Positions 1 to 5,031 of a stretch of DNA of 5,384 bases are shown one piece after another (the stretch's first letter is position 1; every line of letters begins with the position of its first letter). The position numbers and the translations under genes were made by a program. The notes under the pieces were generated by a model, which saw only the letters and a list, made by a program, of their open reading frames with translations, was not told where the DNA came from and searched no databases. Source of the stretch: Spirochaetota bacterium. GTDB lineage: Bacteria > Spirochaetota > UBA4802 > JAFGJZ01. The stretch spans positions 1 to 5,384 of the forward strand of contig JAKJGA010000121.1 of the NCBI GenBank assembly GCA_022704645.1, written 5' to 3'.

Positions 1-51
1 TCTTACGCCCCAAAACTTGACCTTCATTCCGTCATTGGTTTTTCCAAACAT
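1..51 (-). CDS. Metallo-beta-lactamase-fold hydrolase, N-terminal 17 codons (partial, cut by window edge)
   Basis: Only the first 17 codons are inside the window, and the frame is open to base 1. The last residues, MKVKFWGVR, match the opening strand of a large group of metallo-beta-lactamase-fold hydrolases that start M-x-V/I-K/R-F-W-G-V/T-R-G-S-I-P. The next residues, which would confirm this, lie outside. Two starts are possible: ATG at 51-49, preceded by a G-rich GGGCGG about 7 bases upstream, or ATG at 27-25, which is where related proteins usually begin but which has no usable ribosome binding site. I chose the upstream one. The gene lies 25 bases after the stop of the lipoprotein gene on the same strand, so it is probably the third gene of that operon. 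The substrate cannot be guessed. The assignment rests on about nine residues. Confidence 0.55.
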   Translation of the reverse strand, partial: MFGKTNDGMKVKFWGVR

Positions 52-76
52 ATGGATACCGCCCCGTCAGTTAAAA

Positions 77-586
77 TCAGTAATAAACCACGAGCCTTCC
101 GTCCCGCTTAAGTTTCTCGATTCTGCCGCCCGAGTCTATTTGGACAGACAGAATAAATTCCGCAAGCAGTTTTCCGTTATTCGGTTCAACTCTTTGAAAA
201 AGTTTGTCATAATAAAACTTTTCGAGCAACCCGCCCAAATTAGAAAATCCCCAGACAATTCCGCCGTGGGTTTCGATTCTGTCTGCAGGGTATTCTTTTC
301 CGTCGGCTTTATTTATAAATGAGACTTTAATTTCCGATTTTTCAGCATTTTCCGGGATATTGAAAAAAAAACCTGCCGTATCACCTTCAAAATATATCGC
401 GTTGAACAGAGTCTTATAATCATTTTTCACACTTTGACTGCCGGAAAACTCTTCACGAAAATCAAATTCCAGTTCTGATGAAATATTCCGTTCAAATGAT
501 TTCGGATCTGTGCTGAAATATATTGTATCAAACCGATTTGAGCACGAAAAGATGCTGAATATAAAAATGCTAACGAGTAATTTCAA
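77..586 (-). CDS. Putative lipoprotein of unknown function (169 aa, TTG start)
   Basis: The N-terminus is a short lipoprotein-type signal: Lys2, a hydrophobic run at residues 3-13, and Cys15 followed by Ser-Asn. The lipobox reads Ile-Phe-Ser-Cys; Phe at -2 is unusual for the E. coli consensus but tolerable under the looser spirochaetal rules. Ser16 rather than Asp at +2 would not favour inner-membrane retention by the E. coli rule. The mature part is about 155 residues, rich in Phe, Tyr, Glu and Lys, with alternating patterns suggesting a beta-rich fold. I recognise no family. The only start in frame is TTG at 586-584, with a modest TGGA about 8 bases upstream; no ATG occurs later in the frame. 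The start lies inside the end of the 317-aa gene (17-base overlap), so the two are probably translationally coupled. The last 15 residues are basic, then end Val-Val-Tyr-Tyr. Confidence 0.82.
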   Translation of the reverse strand: MKLLVSIFIFSIFSCSNRFDTIYFSTDPKSFERNISSELEFDFREEFSGSQSVKNDYKTLFNAIYFEGDTAGFFFNIPENAEKSEIKVSFINKADGKEYPADRIETHGGIVWGFSNLGGLLEKFYYDKLFQRVEPNNGKLLAEFILSVQIDSGGRIEKLKRDGRLVVYY

Positions 587-1523
587 TTTTTTTCCAGCTG
601 TTTAACAGCAGATAATCCTCATTGGTAACAAGAGAATATTTGCTTATATATCTGTTAAATTTATTTATAAATGATTCTGTAAAAAACATTTTTCCGTCTT
701 TTATAACGAGACTTTCACTAAAAACATCAGAATCATATTTTATGTCTACATCATTATCCCGAACAAGTCTTACGAAAATGACTTCAAAGAGATCAACCGC
801 TTCCTTAAGTTTAGAATCAAAAGGATCAATCACCGTAAAAGCTGAAGTAAAATACGCATACTGCAAAAACCGGAATATCCCCTGGGGTATTAAGAAAGTG
901 AATTCACCCAGGGAATCGGCTATGATTTTATCGTAAACTTCAATGTCAATATCATCAAAAAGAGCATATGTAAAAAAACCTTCATCCTGGCTTTTATGCG
1001 AAACTTCCTTAAAAAGCGGTATTGTTTTGAATTCACTGATATCATCATCAGACGGATAAACCGGCAAAAGATACGATTTATAGTAAAATCTGTCAGTGCG
1101 GTAAGACGGATAATTGAAATTATCACCTTTTTCTATCATTGAATCAGGATTTCCTGAAAATTTAAAATCTATTTTAAAAAGATGAATAAAATCAAAAAAT
1201 CTGCCCTTATATTTTTTCGCAAAATGAATAAAAAGCGTTTCAGCCGCAGGTTTCGGCTCAAAAATCACTGAATAATTATCCAAAAACCCGGGTATAATTT
1301 CCATTATTCTTTCAGAAAGCATAATCTTCTGATCACGGCTGATTCCATTCACTGAAATGCGCGGAACTTCTATACTTCCTTCGAATTTATAAAATTCGTT
1401 CTTTCTCTCATTTAGCAGAACTTCACCGTATACATTTTCTTTTTTACTTTGATCTGCCCTAACTATTTTAGATTTTTCCGCTGTCAATGAGCACCTTCCT
1501 TTATTATTATCGATTTTAATCAT
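570..1523 (-). CDS. Unrecognised protein, 317 aa (or 305 aa from a TTG start)
   Basis: I do not recognise this protein. It has no signal peptide and no convincing membrane span, so it is probably cytoplasmic; the most hydrophobic stretch, about residues 209-232, is broken by Gln, Arg and several aromatics. It is strikingly rich in Phe, Tyr, Asp and Lys, with acidic clusters near residues 158-162 and 189-199. No Walker, HTH, HD or metal-binding motif is visible. The ATG at 1523 has almost no Shine-Dalgarno, whereas a TTG twelve codons later (1487-1485) sits 6 bases after AGGAAGG; the true product may be 305 residues. It is the first gene of a leftward set with the lipoprotein (17-base overlap) and the metallo-beta-lactamase-fold gene, and it is divergent from cheD. 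That layout could mean shared control with cheD, but gives no function. Confidence 0.8.
   Translation of the reverse strand: MIKIDNNKGRCSLTAEKSKIVRADQSKKENVYGEVLLNERKNEFYKFEGSIEVPRISVNGISRDQKIMLSERIMEIIPGFLDNYSVIFEPKPAAETLFIHFAKKYKGRFFDFIHLFKIDFKFSGNPDSMIEKGDNFNYPSYRTDRFYYKSYLLPVYPSDDDISEFKTIPLFKEVSHKSQDEGFFTYALFDDIDIEVYDKIIADSLGEFTFLIPQGIFRFLQYAYFTSAFTVIDPFDSKLKEAVDLFEVIFVRLVRDNDVDIKYDSDVFSESLVIKDGKMFFTESFINKFNRYISKYSLVTNEDYLLLNSWKKIEITR
1485..1502 (-). promoter_or_regulatory. Strong Shine-Dalgarno with TTG start inside the 317-aa reading frame
   Basis: On the minus strand AAAGGAAGGTG (1502-1492) is followed by TTG at 1487-1485, with 6 bases between AGGAAGG and the TTG. This is the best ribosome binding site in the window. 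It lies in frame, 12 codons after the ATG at 1523, whose own upstream region (TTGAAGATAT) offers only a weak match. The residues between the two starts (Ile-Lys-Ile-Asp-Asn-Asn...) look like translated leader. I favour the TTG, but only mass spectrometry or conservation would settle it. Confidence 0.55.
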
Positions 1524-1529
1524 ATATCT

Positions 1530-1546
1530 TCAAGACATTTTCTTGA
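1530..1546. repeat. Inverted repeat TCAAGA-N5-TCTTGA, possible operator
   Basis: This is a perfect 6-base inverted repeat with a 5-base spacer, 17 bases in all, in the divergent control region. Its right arm shares four bases with the -35 box of the cheD promoter, and its left arm ends 7 bases before the ATG of the divergent gene. The size and symmetry suit a dimeric repressor, but no regulator gene is in the window, and a 6-base arm can arise by chance in AT-rich DNA. Confidence 0.4.
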
Positions 1547-1570
1547 CTTAATTTCAAAATGAGTTATTAT
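1543..1570 (+). promoter_or_regulatory. Sigma70-type promoter for cheD
   Basis: TTGACT (1543-1548) and TATTAT (1565-1570) each match the consensus at five of six positions, with a 16-base spacer. Transcription would begin near 1577, leaving a leader of about 45 bases before the cheD ATG. The leader carries an AAAAGAG ribosome binding site at 1607-1613, 8 bases before the start. The -10 overlaps a TATAAT on the opposite strand (1571-1566), which could serve the leftward genes but lacks a good -35. Initiation in the two directions would then compete. Confidence 0.6.
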
Positions 1571-1582
1571 ATTCTGAACTCA
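1560..1582. repeat. Inverted repeat TGAGTT-N11-AACTCA flanking the cheD -10 box
   Basis: Two 6-base arms, 1560-1565 and 1577-1582, are perfect inverted complements separated by 11 bases. They bracket the predicted -10 box and the likely transcription start of cheD. Half-sites 17 bases apart, centre to centre, could bind a dimeric regulator. No binding protein can be named, and chance is a real alternative. Confidence 0.3.
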
Positions 1583-1621
1583 ATGGCTTATGCCGAATTT
1601 TAAGAAAAAAGAGCTTTAAAG

Positions 1622-2104
1622 ATGGCAAATGAACTCGTCAATGTGGGTGTCGCCCAGCTGAAGATCGGAACTTCTGAACAGATGCTGAGGACAATACTCG
1701 GAAGCTGCGTTGGAATATGTATCTACGACCGCAACAAAAAAATCGGCGGAATGGCTCACATCCTTCTGCCTGAAGCATTAGGTTCTAATCAGATAGAAAA
1801 ATATGCCGATACTGCGATACCGGCACTGATAAATCTTCTTCTGAAGCAGGGATGCAAAAAAGAATTTATGAGCGCAAAAATCGCAGGCGGCGCTTCGATG
1901 TTTAAATTCAAGATAAGCACATCACTCGGTCAGATCGGCGAAAGAAATATCGAAGTATCAAAAGATATACTAAAAAAAGCCGGAATCGCGCTTCTTTGCG
2001 AAGATACCGGAGGAAGCACAGGAAGAGTAATCGACTTTTTCCTCAACGACGGCCACTTGAAAGTTAAAGCCGGCGGCGTTGAACAAAATTACTATAAAGT
2101 ATAG
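1622..2104 (+). CDS. cheD: CheD, chemoreceptor glutamine deamidase
   Basis: CheD hydrolyses selected glutamine side chains of methyl-accepting chemoreceptors to glutamate, which tunes receptor signalling; in many bacteria it also binds CheC or CheX-type phosphatases. At 160 residues it has the usual family length. The family signature LGSCVGICIYD spans residues 26-36, with catalytic Cys29. The catalytic His is His46 in GMAHILLP, and Thr24 just before the Gly-Ser-Cys is the likely third residue. A glycine-rich segment (Gly88-Gly89, AGGASMF) and the late DTGGSTGR stretch around 128-135 are also typical. It is preceded by its own promoter and followed after 12 bases by the HDOD gene, so the two form an operon. 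No cheA, cheB, cheR, cheC or receptor gene is in view, so it lies apart from a main chemotaxis cluster or at the end of one. Confidence 0.95.
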   Translation: MANELVNVGVAQLKIGTSEQMLRTILGSCVGICIYDRNKKIGGMAHILLPEALGSNQIEKYADTAIPALINLLLKQGCKKEFMSAKIAGGASMFKFKISTSLGQIGERNIEVSKDILKKAGIALLCEDTGGSTGRVIDFFLNDGHLKVKAGGVEQNYYKV

Positions 2105-2116
2105 CGGAGTTATCCG

Positions 2117-2974
2117 ATGCAGGAACAGATAAAACAGCGTTTGGAAAATATAATCAGCACCATGACACAGCTTCCGTCAATTCCTGATGTAGTAAGCCGT
2201 ATCATCAACATGGTCAATGATCCCAATGTCGATTTTAAGGCAGTTGCCGATGAAATCGCAAAAGATCAGTCTCTTACAACCAACATCCTGAAACTCTGCA
2301 ACAGCGCATATTTCAGCAAAGGAAAGGAAATTGTGTCGGTTGACCGCGCAATCGTGACGTTGGGCCTCAAAGAAATAAAAGACATAGTAGTTCTGGTTAC
2401 ATGCAGAAACGTCCTTGATAAACCCATTCTGGGTTACGACTTAGCTGCCGGTGAAATGTGGACTCACAATCTGACAGTAGCAATTCTCGCAAAAAAAATG
2501 GCAATGGACATCAAGCGTAAGGATCTTGCGGACATTGTGTTTACAGGCGGGATTATTCATGACGTAGGAAAAACAGTACTGGCTCTTTATGTAGCTAACA
2601 CCTTCAAAGATATCATGAAAGTAACCCAGGAAAAAGCCGTTACATTCATTGATGCCGAAAAAGATGTAATGGGATTCAACCATCAGGATATCGGACTTAA
2701 AATTCTGGAAAAATGGAAATTCCCGGATTCACTTAAAGCAGTTGTGGCATATCATCATAATCCTGAAAATTCACCGAAAGAATTCTATAAAGCTGTTTCT
2801 ATTGTTCATGTTGCTAATATAATAACCCTCATGGCGGGAGTCGGAATAGGCGGTGACGGGCTTTATCACGCTTTAAATCCTGACGCTGTAAAAGAAACAG
2901 GTATCAGTGATGCCGATCTCGAAAAATACTATTCCATTGTACCTGAAATAGTAAAACAGGCAAAACAGATATAG
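2117..2974 (+). CDS. HDOD-domain signalling protein
   Basis: HDOD proteins are HD-fold regulators, usually non-enzymatic, linked to chemotaxis, c-di-GMP and motility control. The HDOD domain covers about residues 10-210: LPSIPDVVSRI near the start, then DEIAKDQSLTTNILKLCNSAYF (split as DEIAKDQSL, residues 45-53, and LKLCNSAYF, 58-66), then VDRAIVTLGLKEIKDI at 75-90. This protein keeps most HD metal-site residues: His117, His148-Asp149 (IIHDVGK), His189, His213-His214. The final Asp of catalytic HD-GYP enzymes is Asn234 in HVAN. There is no GYP motif, no membrane span and no attached receiver or GGDEF domain, so it is a stand-alone cytoplasmic protein of 285 residues. A GGAG at 2106-2109, 7 bases before the ATG, is a good ribosome binding site. 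Its closeness to cheD suggests a role in chemotactic or motility signalling. Confidence 0.92.
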   Translation: MQEQIKQRLENIISTMTQLPSIPDVVSRIINMVNDPNVDFKAVADEIAKDQSLTTNILKLCNSAYFSKGKEIVSVDRAIVTLGLKEIKDIVVLVTCRNVLDKPILGYDLAAGEMWTHNLTVAILAKKMAMDIKRKDLADIVFTGGIIHDVGKTVLALYVANTFKDIMKVTQEKAVTFIDAEKDVMGFNHQDIGLKILEKWKFPDSLKAVVAYHHNPENSPKEFYKAVSIVHVANIITLMAGVGIGGDGLYHALNPDAVKETGISDADLEKYYSIVPEIVKQAKQI

Positions 2975-3057
2975 CCGAATTAATTCCTTGCCAAAAAATA
3001 CACCTTCTTTGAGGCTGAAAAGGCCGAAAGGCGGAATATTAGAGAAAGAGGTTTAAT

Positions 3058-4050
3058 ATGATTAGTTACAAAGAATTGGGTCTTTCAAACACAAAAGAAC
3101 TATTTCAAAAAGCTGTTAAGGGCGGATACGCAATACCGGCTTACAATTTCAACAACATGGAACAGATGCAGGCTATTATTCAGGCTTGTGTTGAGACAAA
3201 GTCACCTGTAATCCTTCAGGTTTCTTCAGGGGCAAGAAAATATGCTAACTCAACACTTCTCAGATACATGGCTCAGGGAGCAGTTCAGTATGCAAAAGAA
3301 CTCGGTTACGAAATTCCGATCGTTCTTCATCTTGACCACGGCGATACTTTCGAACTTTGCAAAGACTGTATAGACAACGGTTTTTCATCCGTAATGATCG
3401 ACGGATCTCACCATTCATACGAAGAAAACATTGCTCTTACGAAGAAAGTCGTTGAATACGCACACGCGCACGGCGTTTCAGTTGAAGGAGAGCTTGGAGT
3501 ACTTGCAGGAGTTGAAGACGAAGTATCATCTGCAGTATCTCATTACACAAAACCGGAAGAAGTTGAAGATTTCGTAAAAAAAACAGGTGTTGACTCACTT
3601 GCAATTTCAATAGGTACTTCTCACGGCGCAAACAAATTCAAACCTGAACAGTGCACACGCAACGCAGAAGGAATCCTTGTTCCTCCTCCTCTAAGATTCG
3701 ACATTCTTGAAGAAATCGAAAAAAGAATACCTGGTTTTCCAATCGTTCTTCACGGTTCATCTTCAGTTCCGCAGGATCAGGTTAAAACAATAAATCAGTA
3801 CGGCGGAAAAATGGTTGATGCGATCGGAATTCCTGAAGACGAACTCAGAAAAGCCGCTAAATCCGCAGTTTGCAAAATCAATATCGACTCTGACGGACGT
3901 CTTGCAATGACTGCCGCAATCAGAGAAGTTTTCGCAACAAAACCAAGCGAATTCGACCCAAGAAAATATCTCGGACCTGCAAGAGACGCTCTTAAAGAAC
4001 TTTATAAAAAGAAAAATATTAACGTTCTCGGTTCTGCCAATCAGGCATAA
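3058..4050 (+). CDS. fba: Fructose-bisphosphate aldolase, class II (zinc-dependent)
   Basis: The enzyme reversibly cleaves fructose 1,6-bisphosphate to dihydroxyacetone phosphate and glyceraldehyde 3-phosphate in glycolysis and gluconeogenesis, in the cytoplasm. All class II landmarks are present: YAIPAYNFNNMEQ at 24-36; HLDHG with catalytic Asp93 and zinc ligand His94; VEGELG with probable metal-site Glu145; His189 in TSHG; His232 in VLHGSSS; and the phosphate-binding NIDSDGRLA stretch around 275-283. HLDHG points to the class IIB branch. At 330 residues it is longer than the roughly 285-residue Bacillus form and matches the form I recall from Treponema and Bacteroides, including the LGPARD C-terminal region. 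AGAGG at 3047-3051 lies 6 bases before the ATG. I find no clear promoter in the 83 bases upstream, so it may be transcribed with cheD and the HDOD gene, or from an atypical promoter. A strong terminator follows. Confidence 0.96.
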   Translation: MISYKELGLSNTKELFQKAVKGGYAIPAYNFNNMEQMQAIIQACVETKSPVILQVSSGARKYANSTLLRYMAQGAVQYAKELGYEIPIVLHLDHGDTFELCKDCIDNGFSSVMIDGSHHSYEENIALTKKVVEYAHAHGVSVEGELGVLAGVEDEVSSAVSHYTKPEEVEDFVKKTGVDSLAISIGTSHGANKFKPEQCTRNAEGILVPPPLRFDILEEIEKRIPGFPIVLHGSSSVPQDQVKTINQYGGKMVDAIGIPEDELRKAAKSAVCKINIDSDGRLAMTAAIREVFATKPSEFDPRKYLGPARDALKELYKKKNINVLGSANQA

Positions 4051-4052
4051 GG

Positions 4053-4089
4053 AATTAAAGAAGCGGAGAAATCCGCTTCTCTTTTAATT
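4053..4089 (+). terminator. Intrinsic terminator after fba
   Basis: An 8-base GC-containing stem, GAAGCGGA (4060-4067) with TCCGCTTC (4072-4079), encloses a GAAA tetraloop. A flanking AATTAAA (4053-4059) can pair with TTTAATT (4083-4089) across a three-base bulge on the right side. The right side also supplies a T-rich run, TTCTCTTTTAATT. It starts 3 bases after the fba stop codon. The next gene's GTG is the base immediately after it. Confidence 0.88.
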
Positions 4090-5031
4090 GTGTTCAAAAA
4101 AATAATTTACAGATACAGTTTAAGAAAAAGGTATTCCGCAATTCTTGCGGATACAAAGAAGCATGTATCCGAATTGTCAGAAAGAATCGGCGAACGCTCT
4201 CTCGCCTGCCACGATAATCTGAATGCCGCTGCTGACTATATTTCGGAAACATTCAAATCATTCGGTCTCAAAGTCTGCGAAGAGGTTTTTACGGTTGAAG
4301 GCAAAACTGTTCGAAACATTTATGCTGATATAGCAGGAATAAAATCAAAAGACATAATCCTGATAGGTGCTCATTACGATACTGTTGAAAACAGCCGCGG
4401 AGCAAACGATAATGCAAGCGGCATATCTGCATTACTTGAAATTTGCAGACTGATGTCGGGGAAAACTCCCAAAAATACTCTTCGTTTTACAGCTTTTACA
4501 CTCGAAGAACCGCCTTTCTTTTCGACAGATAAAATGGGAAGTTCGGTTCATGCTTCAAACTGCTGCAAATCAGGAAAAGATATAACTCTTATGATTAACC
4601 TTGACATGCTTGGTTATGCAGGAATGTTCACAAAACAAAATTTTCCGGATGATAACATGAAAGAAATTTATCCATCAAGGGGAAATTTTCTTTCAATTGT
4701 CTCTCTTCCGTCATGCGTAAAGGCTGTCGACATCTGTGCGAAAATATTCAACCGCCATTCTCCGAAAACAATAATTTCAGCAGCTCTGCCCGCATCATAC
4801 GGAGGTATAGCTGAATCTGATCATATTTCCTTTATCAGAAACGGAATTCCGGCTGTACTGTTCACGGATACAGGAATACTCAGAAATCCCAACTATCATT
4901 CACCTAATGACAGCTCAGATACCATTAATTTCAAATTTCTATCCGAAAATGTTTATTCAATTTATAAAGTAATCAAGGAATTGTCATACAGAAACTTAAG
5001 ACCTTTGAGGAAGAATCTTTTCAGGATCTAA
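4090..5031 (+). CDS. M28-family zinc peptidase (aminopeptidase-like), cytoplasmic
   Basis: This is a two-zinc peptidase of the M28 family, probably removing N-terminal residues from peptides. The metal and catalytic set is complete: His95 and Asp97 in GAHYDT, bridging Asp107 in GANDNASG, Glu139 (general base) and Glu140 in LEEPPFF, Asp172 in NLDMLGY, and His270 in NPNYHSP. The SDHISF and GIPAVLFTDT stretches around 243-261 also fit the branch with the EEPPFF motif. The 313 residues are a typical length. The N-terminus is basic, with no signal peptide or membrane span, so it should act in the cytoplasm, unlike many secreted M28 enzymes. The start is GTG at 4090, the first standard start after the in-frame fba stop; it has no Shine-Dalgarno and abuts the terminator hairpin, so the start and the promoter are uncertain. 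The 3' end overlaps the convergent LytM gene by 36 bases. Confidence 0.92.
   Translation: MFKKIIYRYSLRKRYSAILADTKKHVSELSERIGERSLACHDNLNAAADYISETFKSFGLKVCEEVFTVEGKTVRNIYADIAGIKSKDIILIGAHYDTVENSRGANDNASGISALLEICRLMSGKTPKNTLRFTAFTLEEPPFFSTDKMGSSVHASNCCKSGKDITLMINLDMLGYAGMFTKQNFPDDNMKEIYPSRGNFLSIVSLPSCVKAVDICAKIFNRHSPKTIISAALPASYGGIAESDHISFIRNGIPAVLFTDTGILRNPNYHSPNDSSDTINFKFLSENVYSIYKVIKELSYRNLRPLRKNLFRI

Noticed and set aside
17..322. Open plus-strand frame opposite the lipoprotein gene
   Set aside because: It is antisense to a gene with a signal peptide and plausible operon context, has no ribosome binding site, and its product is low-complexity and unlike any protein.
622..936. Open plus-strand frame inside the 317-aa gene region
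   Set aside because: It lies wholly opposite the longer minus-strand gene, has a Ser/Thr-rich composition typical of a shadow frame, and has no start signal.
1501..1533. TTGAAG-16-GATAAT on the minus strand as promoter of the 317-aa gene
   Set aside because: The boxes are fair, but transcription would begin at about 1499, inside the Shine-Dalgarno of the TTG start and after the ATG, leaving no usable leader.
2988..3016. TTGCCA at 2988 as the -35 box of an fba promoter
   Set aside because: The bases 16-18 further on are GC-rich (GAGGCT) and give no -10 box; other TTG boxes nearby fail in the same way.
2975..3057. Possible terminator or riboswitch between the HDOD gene and fba
   Set aside because: GGC/GCC and GCC/GGC can form two competing 3-base-pair hairpins around 3013-3032, but they are short and no T-run follows. 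No known riboswitch core is visible. The only supported element is the AGAGG site for fba.
3437..3631. Minus-strand frame inside fba
   Set aside because: It is a shadow of a highly conserved enzyme gene and its Leu/Gln/Arg-rich translation is an artefact of aldolase codon use.
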